This document shows positions 9,034 through 18,587 of a stretch of DNA of 64,000 nucleotides, one piece after another. The stretch's first letter is position 1; every line of letters starts with the position of its first letter. Source of the stretch: Sphingomonas sp. (GTDB lineage Bacteria > Pseudomonadota > Alphaproteobacteria > Sphingomonadales > Sphingomonadaceae); NCBI GenBank assembly GCA_017849555.1, contig JAFIGU010000062.1, positions 1-64,000 of the forward strand. Direction: 5' to 3'. The notes under the pieces were generated by a model. The model did no database searches. It saw only the letters and a list, made by a program, of their open reading frames with translations, and was not told the origin of the DNA. The translations under genes were made by a program, and so were the position numbers.

Positions 9034-10191
9034 ATGACGATCGATTTCTATTGGCGATTGCCGACCCACGGCTGCCACAGCAGCATCCGTTACGGGGCTT
9101 ATGATCGCGGCGACTGGTCGCCGCTCGCCGCCGGCAACATCGCGCCGGGGATCGACGCATCCGGCGCGGACGACGGGTTTCGCTATATCGACCATCTCGC
9201 CGAGATCGCGCGCGCCGCGGAGGGCGCGGGGTTCACCGGCGGGCTGATCCCGTCCTTTCCCAATACCGACGATCCCTGGGTGATCTCGCCGCTGCTGGCG
9301 CGCGCCACGCGGACGTTCCGCTTCATGATCGCGTTCCAGCCGGGTTTCCTCAACCCGGTCCACGCCGCGCGGCTCTCGGCCAGTCTGCAACGCGCGACCG
9401 GCGGACGGACGGTGTTCAACATCATCACCGGCGGCGGCGGGCCGGCGCAAACCTGGTGGGGCGACAGCTTCAGCCACGACGACCGCTATGGCCGCACCAC
9501 CGAATTTCTCGACGTGTTCAAGGGCGTGTGGACGCAGAAGGATTTCTCGTATCGTGGCCGTTTCTACGAGGTCGAGCACGGCGGTCTCGCGCCGCTCTTG
9601 GCGCATGAGGACATCCCCGAGATCTGGTTCTCCGGCTCGTCCGACGCGGCGCTGCAATCGGCCGCGAAACACGCCGATTACTATCTTTCCTGGCTCGAAC
9701 CGTTCGACCAGCTCGCCGACAAATTCGCGCGCGTGAAGGAACGGACCGCGGCATTGGGCGGCGAGCAGAAATGCGCGGTGCGCGTCGACCTCGTCGCGCG
9801 GCCGACCGAGGAGGAAGCGTGGCGCGACATCCGCATCGGCTTCGAGCATGTCGGCGAGGAGCGTCGCCGGCAGGGCCGCGGCGGGCCGACCGATTCGGTC
9901 GGCGCCGCGCGCCAGCAGGCGCTCCGCCCGAGCGAGGCGAAGCGGTACGAGGATCTGATCGTCGCGCCCAACCTGTGGGGCGGTTTCAACCTGCTGCGCG
10001 GTGGCCCGGCGCTCGGCATCGTCGGCAGCTATGAACAATGCGCCGCACGGCTCGACGACCTTATCGCGCGCGGCGCGAACGCCTTCATCCTCGCCGGTAC
10101 GCCGCATCTCGAGGAGGCGTGGCGCGTCGGGGAGGAAGTGCTTCCCTTGCTTGGCCGCAACCGGGATCTGTTGCTCGCCGCCGCCGAATAG
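9034..10191 (+). CDS. LLM-class flavin monooxygenase, SsuD-like
   Basis: A 385-residue FMNH2-dependent monooxygenase close in length and pattern to alkanesulfonate monooxygenase SsuD. It begins IDFYWRLPTHG, keeps FMIAFQPGFLNPVHAARLSA, VFNIITGGGG and WGDSFSHDDRYGRTTEFL, and carries a substrate/phosphate-loop region at PEIWFSGSSDAAL. GAGGTGA precedes the start. Role: oxygenolytic cleavage of a C-S bond, releasing sulfite or a sulfinate for the DszB-like proteins. It is the last gene of the operon; a strong hairpin terminator follows 27 bases later. Confidence 0.9.
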   Translation: MTIDFYWRLPTHGCHSSIRYGAYDRGDWSPLAAGNIAPGIDASGADDGFRYIDHLAEIARAAEGAGFTGGLIPSFPNTDDPWVISPLLARATRTFRFMIAFQPGFLNPVHAARLSASLQRATGGRTVFNIITGGGGPAQTWWGDSFSHDDRYGRTTEFLDVFKGVWTQKDFSYRGRFYEVEHGGLAPLLAHEDIPEIWFSGSSDAALQSAAKHADYYLSWLEPFDQLADKFARVKERTAALGGEQKCAVRVDLVARPTEEEAWRDIRIGFEHVGEERRRQGRGGPTDSVGAARQQALRPSEAKRYEDLIVAPNLWGGFNLLRGGPALGIVGSYEQCAARLDDLIARGANAFILAGTPHLEEAWRVGEEVLPLLGRNRDLLLAAAE

Positions 10192-10218
10192 CGATCATCA
10201 AACGCCTAAAAGGGGGAA

Positions 10219-10255
10219 GGGCGCCGGCGGTCATCCACCGGCGCCCTTTTATTTT
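10219..10255 (+). terminator. Rho-independent terminator of the transport/monooxygenase operon
   Basis: Perfect 9-bp stem GGGCGCCGG/CCGGCGCCC with a 10-base loop, followed by TTTTATTTT. It separates the plus-strand operon from the convergent receptor gene. Confidence 0.9.
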
Positions 10256-10277
10256 GCGCGACGACGCGAGCGGGGCG

Positions 10278-12638
10278 TCAGAAGCGGAAGATCACCGATC
10301 CGCCATAAGTGCGCGGGTCGCCCCATTCGACGGTGTCGCCGGTGATCCCTTGCACCGGATTGGCCTGCGGCAGCGCGTGATTGCGGAAATCGACGTCGAA
10401 CAGATTGTCGATATAGGCCGAAATGGTCACGCGATTGTCGGCCGAGGTGAAACTGATCCGCGCATTGGCGATCGTATAGCCGGGCTGGGTCAGCAGATAG
10501 CGGTTCACCCGATCCTGCGGGGTGATGTAATAATATTGCAGCGACGTATAGCGCGCATCGGCCTGGAGCTCGACGTTGCCGCTCCGCCCCGCCGGGATGG
10601 TATAGCTTGCCGCGCCGTTGAGCGTCAGCTTGGGCGCGCGCACGAACCGCGCGCCCGACAGATTGGCGCCGCCGTTCACGACATTGAGCTCGTCATATTT
10701 AGTATCGAGGATACCGACCGCGCCGTTGAGCCGCAGCCGCGCAAGCGGTTTCGCCTCGATCTCGAATTCGGCGCCGTTGACATGCGCCTTCCTGGCATTC
10801 TGGAGATAGGATACCGTCGCGCCGCCGACCGCGCCGGGATTGGGCCCGACCACGTTGATCTGCACATTGTCATAATCATAGTGGAAGGCGGTCGCGTTGA
10901 AGGTCAGCCGGCGATCGAACCATTGCGACTTATAGCCGAGTTCATAGGCGTTGAGCTTTTCCGGCGCGACCACCAGCAGCGCGGCGGGCAGCGTCGCCGC
11001 GGTATTGAACCCGCCCGATTTCACGCCGTGCGAGAATTTGAAATAGATCAGATTGTCGCGATCGACCTGCCACGAGGGCGTCACGTCATAAGTGAATGCG
11101 TCCCAGGTCTTGCGCAAATCGCCCGAAAAGGTGCCGGGGCCGCCGAACCTTCCGGTATAGCTGTTCCACCAATGCGCATAATTGCTCCAGCTCGTCGCCG
11201 CGGCATTGGGCGCGGCCAGCCGGTCGAAATCGAGCGTCTTGGTCTCGCGCGTCCAGCGGCCGCCGAGCGTCAGTTTCAGCGCGTCGGTGAAATTGAACGT
11301 GCCGCTACCGAACGCCGCGCCGCTTTCCGCCTTGTGGTGATAAGCGGTCAACGCATAAGCGGCGGGCGCGGTGCTGCCGGGAAGCGCGGGCACCGCCCCG
11401 GCCGGCAAGGTCGCCGAATAAGCGTTCGAGACGATCTTCTCGTTGAAATAATAGAGCCCCGCGATCCAGCTCAGGCGATCGTCCTGCCGCGAAGCGAGGC
11501 GCAGTTCCTGCGTCCATTGCGCGCTGCGCGCGGTCGTATAGCCGCGTGAGATTTCGAGCGGGGTATAGTCGCTGTCGTTGGCGCCGCGCGTCTTGAACCG
11601 CTCATAGCCGGTGATCGCGGTGAGCGTGACCCCGCCAAGCGTCCAGTCGAGGTGCAACGACCCGCCGAGCTGCTTGTTGCGGCTATATTCGGGGGCGTTG
11701 TAATTGACCGTATCCTTGTCGGTCGGCGGCGCATAGCCGTTGCGCAATATGCCGCTCGCGGCATAGCTGGCGGTGGTCCAATAGCTGCCGTCGGTGCTGT
11801 AATCGCGATAATGGACGCTCAGCAGCGCCTGGAAATTGGCGGTCGGCGCGAACAGCACCTGCCCGCGCAGCACTTCGTCGCGGATCGCGTTCGATTTGTC
11901 GCCAGTGAAGAGATTGGTGAAGCGCCCGCCGCGATCGTCGAAATGGCCCGAGACGCGCACCGCCAGAATATCCGGCACGACGACCAGCCCGACCCCGCCC
12001 TCGATGATCTTCTCGTTATAGCTGCCATAGTCGAAACGAACATAATTGTCGTTGTCGCGCGGCGTGAGCGACGGCTTCTTCGATATCACGTTGATCGCGC
12101 CGCCGGTCGTATTCTTGCCCCACAAGGTTCCTTGCGGGCCGCGCAGCACCTCGACCTGCTCGATATCGAACAGCGGCAGGCCGGTCGCGCTGGCGTTGGA
12201 GATGTAAACGTCGTCGAGGTAGAAGCCGACCGGATTGGCGAGGTCGAGCTGCTGCTGGCCTGCGCCGACTCCGCGGATCCACCAGCGCGGACGCCCGTGC
12301 TGCTGCGTGCCGGCGGTCGCATTAGGGACGAGGTTGAGCACTTCGTTCGCCGACTTGCCGAGGCCGCTGCTGAACAGGTCGCCGCCGAGCGCGGTCACCG
12401 CGGTCGGGACATCCTGAAGGCGCTGCTCGCGGCGTTGCGCGGTGACGAGAACGTCGCTCGTGCGCCCGTCGGCATTGGCGTCGGCATCGGGTTCCGGCGC
12501 CGGGTCCGCCGCGGTCGATGCGGGCCGATTGTCCGCCGTCGCGGGCGTCGCCGCCAGCCCCGGCCCGGCGACGAGCATGAAGGCCAGCACATTCGATGAG
12601 GCAACGACGTCGAAAACTCGCTTTGCAACTCGCGACAA
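10278..12638 (-). CDS. TonB-dependent outer-membrane receptor of the sigma-54 sulfur regulon
   Basis: A 786-residue receptor. A signal peptide (ASSNVLAFMLVAGPGLAA) is followed by a linker and the TonB-box-like DVLVTAQRREQRLQDVP; the plug contains PLFDIEQVEVLRGPQGTLWG; the barrel ends TYGGSVIFRF, with the terminal Phe. The closest pattern is the FyuA/iron-type receptor common in sphingomonads. The start is the TTG at 12638 with AGGGAG 7 bases upstream; frames beginning further upstream would cross the sigma-54 promoter at 12695-12709. Regulation with the sulfur importer suggests it carries an organosulfur compound rather than iron. Substrate not determined. Confidence 0.88.
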   Translation of the reverse strand: MSRVAKRVFDVVASSNVLAFMLVAGPGLAATPATADNRPASTAADPAPEPDADANADGRTSDVLVTAQRREQRLQDVPTAVTALGGDLFSSGLGKSANEVLNLVPNATAGTQQHGRPRWWIRGVGAGQQQLDLANPVGFYLDDVYISNASATGLPLFDIEQVEVLRGPQGTLWGKNTTGGAINVISKKPSLTPRDNDNYVRFDYGSYNEKIIEGGVGLVVVPDILAVRVSGHFDDRGGRFTNLFTGDKSNAIRDEVLRGQVLFAPTANFQALLSVHYRDYSTDGSYWTTASYAASGILRNGYAPPTDKDTVNYNAPEYSRNKQLGGSLHLDWTLGGVTLTAITGYERFKTRGANDSDYTPLEISRGYTTARSAQWTQELRLASRQDDRLSWIAGLYYFNEKIVSNAYSATLPAGAVPALPGSTAPAAYALTAYHHKAESGAAFGSGTFNFTDALKLTLGGRWTRETKTLDFDRLAAPNAAATSWSNYAHWWNSYTGRFGGPGTFSGDLRKTWDAFTYDVTPSWQVDRDNLIYFKFSHGVKSGGFNTAATLPAALLVVAPEKLNAYELGYKSQWFDRRLTFNATAFHYDYDNVQINVVGPNPGAVGGATVSYLQNARKAHVNGAEFEIEAKPLARLRLNGAVGILDTKYDELNVVNGGANLSGARFVRAPKLTLNGAASYTIPAGRSGNVELQADARYTSLQYYYITPQDRVNRYLLTQPGYTIANARISFTSADNRVTISAYIDNLFDVDFRNHALPQANPVQGITGDTVEWGDPRTYGGSVIFRF

Positions 12639-12694
12639 CGCAATTCTCCCTGCTGATTTTGGGCACGCGCGGAGGTGCCGTTGCCGGGGGCGTC

Positions 12695-12709
12695 GCAAGC
12701 GATGTGCCA
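12695..12709 (-). promoter_or_regulatory. Sigma-54 promoter of the TonB-dependent receptor gene
   Basis: Minus strand TGGCACATCGCTTGC: exact TGGCAC-N5-TTGC with GG-N10-GC spacing. The GC is 57 bases before the TTG start at 12638. A 7-bp inverted pair CGGCGAG/CTCGCCG lies further upstream at 12744-12777 and might be an activator site. Confidence 0.88.
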
Positions 12710-12847
12710 GACGAGCTAACCTTCTGATATTATGAGGCTGTCTCGGCGAGTTGTGGAAAAAGGGGCGGTGCTCGCCGCGGCATCTGGTGCGATCGCAGCA
12801 ACCGAGTTGAGCAATTTGCCGCATCCGCGCCCGGTGGTCGGACGCGA

Positions 12848-13591
12848 TCAGAAATGGGCGAGATAGCCGCCGTCGACGGCCAGCACCTGCCCGGTCACAT
12901 AGGATGAGGCAGGCGAGGCGAAGAACAGGACCGCCGCGACGATCTCGTCGGGGCGTCCCCAGCGCCCGAGCGAGGTGCGGCGGGCGAGATGCTCGGCGAT
13001 CGCGGGATCGGCAGTCATCTCGGCATTCGCCTCGGTCGCGAAGAAGCCGGGCGCGACCGCGTTGACGGTTATCTGCCGGGGGCCGAGCTCGGCGGCGAGC
13101 GCCCGGGTGAGGGCGTCGAGGCCACCCTTCGTCATCGTGTAGGCGGCGTCTCCCGCGCGAGCGATCTGGCCGGCGATCGAGGTGATATTGATGATACGCC
13201 CGCCGCTCGGCATCCGCGCGCCGATCAGCCGCGTCAGATCGAACGGCGCGATGAGGTTGATTTCGACCAGTTTCCGCGCCGCGTCGCGATCGAGTTCGGC
13301 GAGGGGCCGTCGATCACGATCCCCCGCATTGTTGACCAATATATCGATGCGGTCGCGACCGGACAGCAATTCGGCCGCGGCTTCTTCCCGAGAAAGATCG
13401 GCAACGACGATCTCCGAGGAACCGCCGGCCGCGGCAATCGCCTGTTGCACGGCAAGAAGCCGCTCGGCGTCGCGGCCGTGCAGCAGGACATGCGCGCCGG
13501 CCGCCGCCAGACCCTTGGCCATTTCGCGCCCGAGGCCGCCGCCGGCGCCGGTGATGAGTGCGATCTTGCCGTGAAGTTGGATTGCCGCCAC
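12848..13591 (-). CDS. Short-chain dehydrogenase/reductase
   Basis: A 247-residue classical SDR. The cofactor motif TGAGGGLG is near residue 15, NNAG follows, the catalytic Ser is in NITSIAG, and the YxxxK pair is in YTMTKGG; PGFFATE is the C-terminal family signature. The N-terminus is uncertain: GTG at 13591 gives the usual family length but no clear ribosome site, and TTG at 13600 is an alternative. The substrate cannot be read from the sequence. It lies 71 bases after an NAD(P)-binding oxidoreductase gene on the same strand and may share its transcript. Confidence 0.85.
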   Translation of the reverse strand: MAAIQLHGKIALITGAGGGLGREMAKGLAAAGAHVLLHGRDAERLLAVQQAIAAAGGSSEIVVADLSREEAAAELLSGRDRIDILVNNAGDRDRRPLAELDRDAARKLVEINLIAPFDLTRLIGARMPSGGRIINITSIAGQIARAGDAAYTMTKGGLDALTRALAAELGPRQITVNAVAPGFFATEANAEMTADPAIAEHLARRTSLGRWGRPDEIVAAVLFFASPASSYVTGQVLAVDGGYLAHF

Positions 13592-13662
13592 TCCGTCCAA
13601 GCCCGTCCGCCCGAACGGGTCTATCGGACGGACGGCCGGTTTGGCGCGCGCGCCGCGTAAAA

Positions 13663-14271
13663 TCAATAAGCCGCCGTGAACCGCTCGCGGCTGTGCGCCT
13701 TGCGCTCGAGTTCGTCGACCATCGCGATGGCATAATCGGCAAAGCTGATTTTGCTTTCGCCATTCTCGTCGGTCACCAGTCGATCGCCGCCGAGCCGATA
13801 ATGGCCGAGCCGCGGCCCTTCGAACAGCAAGGCGGCGGGCGAGAAGAACACCCAGTCGATGTCGCGTTCCGAACGGATGTCGTCGAGAAAGGCGATCCCG
13901 CCCTCGGCGATCGGCTTCCACTCGGCAGGAAAGCTCGGGGTGTCGATCACCCGCTGCCCCGGAGCGATTTCGAGGCTCGCGGCGCCCCCGGTGACCAGCA
14001 GCCGGTGGACACCCGCAGCGCGCAGCGCGCCGAGCAATGTCGCGGCGGGCACGTCGAAGTGCAGCGCGCTGATCACCGCGTCGCTGCCGCGGATCAGATC
14101 GGCAAGCTCGTCAGGCTTCGACGCGTCGCCGGCCCGCACCGTCACCCCCGATTGCGGCGGGATCGCATCCGGGTTGCGCGCGATCGCGAGCACCTCATGC
14201 CCGCGCGACGCGAGTTCCTTCGTGATCTCGGACCCCGCCCGCCCGCTTGCGCCCAGCACTGCAACCTTCAT
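13663..14271 (-). CDS. NAD(P)-binding oxidoreductase (NmrA/YwnB-like atypical SDR)
   Basis: A 202-residue protein with the N-terminal dinucleotide-binding motif VAVLGASGRAGSEI and no YxxxK catalytic pair, as in the atypical SDR-a5/NmrA-like group. SALHFDVPAATLLGALRAAGVHRLLVTGGAAS is split by the usual strand-helix boundaries. The ATG at 14271 is preceded by GAAGGAGG; an upstream ATG at 14337 is rejected. It is divergent from the HxlR regulator at 14324. Such pairs are common, and the enzyme is typically controlled by the regulator. Confidence 0.85.
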   Translation of the reverse strand: MKVAVLGASGRAGSEITKELASRGHEVLAIARNPDAIPPQSGVTVRAGDASKPDELADLIRGSDAVISALHFDVPAATLLGALRAAGVHRLLVTGGAASLEIAPGQRVIDTPSFPAEWKPIAEGGIAFLDDIRSERDIDWVFFSPAALLFEGPRLGHYRLGGDRLVTDENGESKISFADYAIAMVDELERKAHSRERFTAAY

Positions 14272-14323
14272 TTTCGCCTCCTTCGGTTTCCAACGGGAAC
14301 CAAGTTGTCTAGGGTAACCCGCA

Positions 14324-14737
14324 ATGCAAGACGGCACCTTTTCGACACTTGGTCACTTCGGGGAAACCGCGGGCGGGCGCGGCGACGTGTTCAATGCGAA
14401 CTGCCCGACACGGCGGCTGCTCGATCGCGTCGGCGACAAATGGAGCGTCCTGATCCTCAGCCTCCTCGGCGACGGCGAAAGGCGCTTCAGCGCGCTGAAG
14501 CGCGAGATCGGCGGGGTATCGCAAAAGATGCTCAGCCAGACATTGCGGTCGCTCGAACGCGATGGGCTGGTGACCCGCACCGTCGCGCCGACCGTGCCGG
14601 TGACCGTCGTTTACGCGATCACCCCGCTGGGGGCCGAGTTGCTGGCGGCTTTGAGCATGATGATCGATTGGGCGGAGGCGCGCATCGATGCGGTCACCGA
14701 GGCGCAGCGCCGCTTCGACCGGCGCGATCGTCTTTGA
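14324..14737 (+). CDS. HxlR-family transcriptional regulator
   Basis: A 137-residue winged-helix regulator. The HxlR signature is clear: Cys27 in [20 protein letters not shown], then [21 protein letters not shown] and [12 protein letters not shown]. Cys27 is in the position used for redox or aldehyde sensing in several family members. The 52-base gap to the divergent oxidoreductase gene contains GGGAACC and GGGTAACCC, which may form the operator. It probably represses that gene in response to an electrophile or oxidant (inference). Confidence 0.9.
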   Translation: MQDGTFSTLGHFGETAGGRGDVFNANCPTRRLLDRVGDKWSVLILSLLGDGERRFSALKREIGGVSQKMLSQTLRSLERDGLVTRTVAPTVPVTVVYAITPLGAELLAALSMMIDWAEARIDAVTEAQRRFDRRDRL

Positions 14738-14770
14738 GGGATTCGCCCAGCGGCAATAAATCTCGCAGTC

Positions 14771-17539
14771 TCAATAAGACAGGCTGAGCGTGCCGCGGAT
14801 GCTGCGGCCGAATTCCGGCCGGGCCAGGAAATAGCCGTTGCTCATGCCGCCCGCATCGAACGACCCCACGCGTGGATTGCCCTCGGTGAGGCCGAGCGCA
14901 TTGGTGAGGTTGGTCGCATTGAGCGCAAAGCCGACCCGATCGTTGAGCTTCGCATTCAGGCTGGCGTTGAGCAGCGAAAAGGCCGGCAGGCGCTGCGTAT
15001 TGGCGATATCCGCAAACCGGCTGGAATAATGCATCAGTTCGCCACTGATGCGCAGCTTTCCGCGGAACAGGTTGAGGCTCGGCGCGAGGCGGAGCGAAAG
15101 GCGCGGCACGCGGACGAGCTGGTTGCCGGTGACATTGCGTGTCACCGACTGGCCGGACGACAGCTCGACATAGCTGAAGTTGCGATAGCGCGGATCCTGC
15201 AGCGTCGCCTGCATGTCGAGCTGCAACGGGCCGATCAGCTCGGCATGGCCGGCCAGTTCCAGCCCGATGGTCGATGTATCCGCGATCGACGTCCGCTCGA
15301 CATAGCTGTTCGACACGGTGTCGAAACGATAGTCGGTAAAGGGCAATCGCGCGAAATGCGTCGCGAAGCCGACGGCGGACAGGTTCCAGCGTGGTCGCGT
15401 TGCGATAAGGCCGGCTTCCGCCATCGTGATCGGGACGATGGCTTCGTCGGTCCGGTTCGGCGATGCATAGAATTCGCTCGCGCTCGGCAGCCTCGCGATG
15501 CGGGTCAACCGCGCGAACAGGCCCAGGCTTGGAAACGGATTGAAATTGATCGCGGCCGTCCAGTTGAGTCCGGCGAACCGACGGTCGATGGGCCGCGTGA
15601 CGCCGGTGCCGCCGATCACGGCATCGTCGGCGAGCGTCGTCGGGTCGCCGAGATCGAACGGCCTGGAGGTCATCATGTCGCCGCCGATCCGGGTACGCTC
15701 CCAGCGCAGCCCGAGATCGACGCGCCAATGCGGGGCGATCGCCCATTCGTCCGCCAGATATAGCGCGACGTTGGCGGTTTTCATCGCGACCGAATCGAAC
15801 AGCGATCCGTAGCGGATGAAACCATTGTCGGTCAGCCGTCCAACGTCCCGGCCGGCCGGATCGATCGCCACCACGTCGAGCCGTCTGGCCCGGCCGCTGA
15901 CCTCGAGAAGCGCCGTCGCCATCTGGCGGTCATAGTGCCAGCGGCTGTCGCCGTAGGTGAGGCCGACCGCTGCGTCATGATGTCCGAGAAGATCGAAGAC
16001 GCTCTTCAATCGCGCGTCGCCGATGAACTCGTCCATCGGCAGCGCGACCGAGAGCAGATTGGCGCCAAGCACGAGCCCGTTGCCATTGTTGTTCGGCGCA
16101 AAGGGTTGCGCGGTGCCGGCGAAGCGGATCTGCACCGCCGAACTGTTCGGGAAGGCCGCGGCAAGCTGGGTGCGCACGCTGTCGAGATAGGCGCTCGCGG
16201 GCATCGGCCGCCCGGTGGGGAAAAGACCGTTACGCAGCGTGGTGCCGGTGCGCAGCCGCGTCCTCACCTCCAGCAATGTCCGCTCGCCGAGCGCAAGCCG
16301 CCCGGCGAGGCTATAGAAAGTGACATGGCTGCGGGTGCCCTGCGTCAGATCGAAATCATAGGGCCCGTTCGGGGTCTTGAGCAGGACATGTGCATTATCC
16401 GGCCCGGCCAAGGTGTCGCGCAACGGATCGAAGCCGGGAATGGCGCGGACCTGGCCCCGCGCATCGAATTCGAGCGGCACGGGCAGGTAGAGGATGACAC
16501 GATCGTCGAGCCGCTTGACGTTGAATGACAGGCGGAGCCGGCCGTCGTCATAGTCGATGCCGGCGCGGATCTGCCCGCCTCGGTCGGCCGGATAGCCCGG
16601 ATCACGCAACCCGTTGTCGGCGCGATAGAAACCGCCGATCGAGACGCCGAGTGTCGGTGCGAGCTGCAGGCCGGCGAACCCGTCGATCCGCGCATAGCCA
16701 AAGCTGCCGAGCGTGCCGGAAAGCGTATAACCCGGGTTTTTGAGGCCGTTGCGGGTGATGAAATCGACGCTGCCGCCAGGAGCGTTGGGCGCGAAGATCG
16801 CCGAAGGACCGCCGCGCACCGCCTCCACCCGGTCGATCGTCGCGTCGATGCGGAATATCTGATCGGTGTTGAGATAGCCGAGGCCGCCGTCATATTGCAC
16901 CGGCAGGCCATCCTCGAGCAGCGCGACGGTCGAATAGCCGTCGGTCGGGATGCCGCGCGCGCGGACGTTGTTGCTCGCCTCGCCGCCGGTCGCCTCGACC
17001 CAGAAACCGGGGATCTGCTTGAACAGATCGGCGGTCGATATCGCTTTCTGGCGCGACAGCGCGGCCGCGTCGATCCGGGTGATCGCATAGCTGAGTTCGG
17101 TCTCGCGGAGCGGCGCTTCCGCCGCACGGCCGGTGACGACGATGTCGCGCGGCGGCTCCGCGGCCGGCACGGGGAGAGGAATCTGTCGTGGCGGCGTCGC
17201 GCGCGGCGCGGGCGAGTGCGGCACCATAGCCGGGCGAGCCACGCGCAGACTGATGACCTTGCCCCCGAAGGTCGCGATTTCGAGCCCGCTGCGCCGGAGC
17301 AGCCGATCGAGCGCCCGGCGCGCGGGCATCCGGCCGTTTATGCCACCGCTCCGGCGCGCTGCCGCGATGTCATAGGGATAGAGGATCTGCACCCCGATCT
17401 GGCGCGCGAGCTGGTCGAGCGCGCCGGCGAGCGTCTGCGCCGGAATAGCGAAGCGGACCGGCGCCTCGCCCGTCGCCGCATGCGCGGGTGCGGCGACGAG
17501 CATCGCCATGCCAATCAGGACCCCGCGCGTTACGTGCAT
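14771..17539 (-). CDS. FecA-type TonB-dependent transducer with STN domain
   Basis: A 922-residue receptor. The signal peptide ends APAHAATG. Residues about 28-105 are a secretin/TonB short N-terminal (STN) domain (AIPAQTLAGALDQLARQIGV, split across two lines of the fold), the part that signals to a FecR anti-sigma factor. A Pro-rich linker leads to the TonB box region DIVVTGRAAEA, a plug with GGPSAIFAPNAPGG, and a 22-strand barrel ending GTLSLSY. It lies 73 bases after the FecR-like gene in a sigma/anti-sigma/receptor order. It is a paralogue of the receptor at 19421: both have PGFWVEA-GGEAS and LGYLN-DQ-FR. Ligand unknown, probably a ferric siderophore or similar chelate. Confidence 0.92.
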   Translation of the reverse strand: MHVTRGVLIGMAMLVAAPAHAATGEAPVRFAIPAQTLAGALDQLARQIGVQILYPYDIAAARRSGGINGRMPARRALDRLLRRSGLEIATFGGKVISLRVARPAMVPHSPAPRATPPRQIPLPVPAAEPPRDIVVTGRAAEAPLRETELSYAITRIDAAALSRQKAISTADLFKQIPGFWVEATGGEASNNVRARGIPTDGYSTVALLEDGLPVQYDGGLGYLNTDQIFRIDATIDRVEAVRGGPSAIFAPNAPGGSVDFITRNGLKNPGYTLSGTLGSFGYARIDGFAGLQLAPTLGVSIGGFYRADNGLRDPGYPADRGGQIRAGIDYDDGRLRLSFNVKRLDDRVILYLPVPLEFDARGQVRAIPGFDPLRDTLAGPDNAHVLLKTPNGPYDFDLTQGTRSHVTFYSLAGRLALGERTLLEVRTRLRTGTTLRNGLFPTGRPMPASAYLDSVRTQLAAAFPNSSAVQIRFAGTAQPFAPNNNGNGLVLGANLLSVALPMDEFIGDARLKSVFDLLGHHDAAVGLTYGDSRWHYDRQMATALLEVSGRARRLDVVAIDPAGRDVGRLTDNGFIRYGSLFDSVAMKTANVALYLADEWAIAPHWRVDLGLRWERTRIGGDMMTSRPFDLGDPTTLADDAVIGGTGVTRPIDRRFAGLNWTAAINFNPFPSLGLFARLTRIARLPSASEFYASPNRTDEAIVPITMAEAGLIATRPRWNLSAVGFATHFARLPFTDYRFDTVSNSYVERTSIADTSTIGLELAGHAELIGPLQLDMQATLQDPRYRNFSYVELSSGQSVTRNVTGNQLVRVPRLSLRLAPSLNLFRGKLRISGELMHYSSRFADIANTQRLPAFSLLNASLNAKLNDRVGFALNATNLTNALGLTEGNPRVGSFDAGGMSNGYFLARPEFGRSIRGTLSLSY

Positions 17540-17612
17540 GATTCGCCAATGCCGCCTGCCCGCGTCAGCTTCGTGTCACCTTGCGGCTGGCGCGATCACA
17601 TCGGTTCGACGT

Positions 17613-18587
17613 TTAAGCGGCGCGACGTCGAAACAGCCGGATTTGATTGCCCTGCTGGCGATGGCCGATATCGAATCCCTGCTGCAGCGCCTGAAGGAAG
17701 CCGTCGGGATCGGCGATCCTGAACGAGCCGCCAAGCCGCGTCGGCGCCAGATCGGCATCCTGCAGCACGATCTTCTCGGGCAGATAGCGATTGAACTCGG
17801 CAAGCGCGCGGTCCAGCCGCATCCCGTTGAACACGATCTCCCCGCGTTCCCACGCCGTCGCGGCGGCAATAGCGGCGGGCGAGAAGTGGGAGACCTGCGC
17901 CCCCGCGCCGCCGACGACCAGCGCATTGCCCGCCGCCAACGTCCGCGCCAGCGTGCCGCGATAGACCGCCGCCGCCCGCCCTGCGAGGACGAGGAGCTGC
18001 GCGCTTTCTTGCTCCAGCCGCAAGTTGAACTTGCCCGCGCCAAGCCGCGCGTCGATCGGATCGCTGTTGAGACGAAACGGCTTCGCGGCCTCGCGCACGA
18101 GGAGCGTCGCCTCGCCGCGCTCGATCCAGAAATCGCGCTCGTCGTCAAACCGCCAGCCGACCCGCGTATCGGTATTGAGCAGCGCGTGGCTGCCGTCCGG
18201 GAGGATGAGGGTGCGCCGTTCGCCGACGGCGGTCGCGGCATAGGCGCGGCGCGGCCAGGCCAGGAACGCGCCGGCGCCGGCCGTCGCGACCAGCGCCGCC
18301 AGCGCCCCGCCGGCCACGGCCCGTCGCGAGAGCATCGCCGGCGGGGGCGGCGTCGGCTCGGTCGCCGGCGGCTGCGCCTCGGCCGGCTGATCGAGCAGGA
18401 CCGACAGGCGCGGATCGGCGGTGCGTCGCCAGGTCGCGGCGGCCTGGGCGAATGCGGCGGCGTGGCGTTGATCGGCGGTGCGCCAGGCTTCGAACGCGGC
18501 ACGGTCGGCGGTGCCGCAGTCGAGCGCCACCAGCCAGTCGACGGCCCGGTCGCTCAGACTTGCCCCTGCCTTTCCTTCTTCTCCCAT
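17613..18587 (-). CDS. FecR-family anti-sigma factor
   Basis: A 324-residue inner-membrane regulator. The N-terminal cytoplasmic DUF4880 segment (AVDWLVALDCG, AFEAWRTADQRHAAAF) binds the sigma factor. A transmembrane helix follows at about residues 90-110 (VAGGALAALVATAGAGAFLAW), then the periplasmic FecR domain (GERRTLILPDGSHALLNTDT). The start overlaps the 3' end of the sigma gene by 34 bases. It should relay ligand occupancy from the STN receptor at 14771 to the sigma factor at 18554. Confidence 0.92.
   Translation of the reverse strand: MGEEGKAGASLSDRAVDWLVALDCGTADRAAFEAWRTADQRHAAAFAQAAATWRRTADPRLSVLLDQPAEAQPPATEPTPPPPAMLSRRAVAGGALAALVATAGAGAFLAWPRRAYAATAVGERRTLILPDGSHALLNTDTRVGWRFDDERDFWIERGEATLLVREAAKPFRLNSDPIDARLGAGKFNLRLEQESAQLLVLAGRAAAVYRGTLARTLAAGNALVVGGAGAQVSHFSPAAIAAATAWERGEIVFNGMRLDRALAEFNRYLPEKIVLQDADLAPTRLGGSFRIADPDGFLQALQQGFDIGHRQQGNQIRLFRRRAA

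Noticed and set aside
12639..12824. 62-codon N-terminal extension of the receptor at 10278-12638
   Set aside because: It crosses the sigma-54 promoter, is Arg/His-rich and would place the signal peptide internally.
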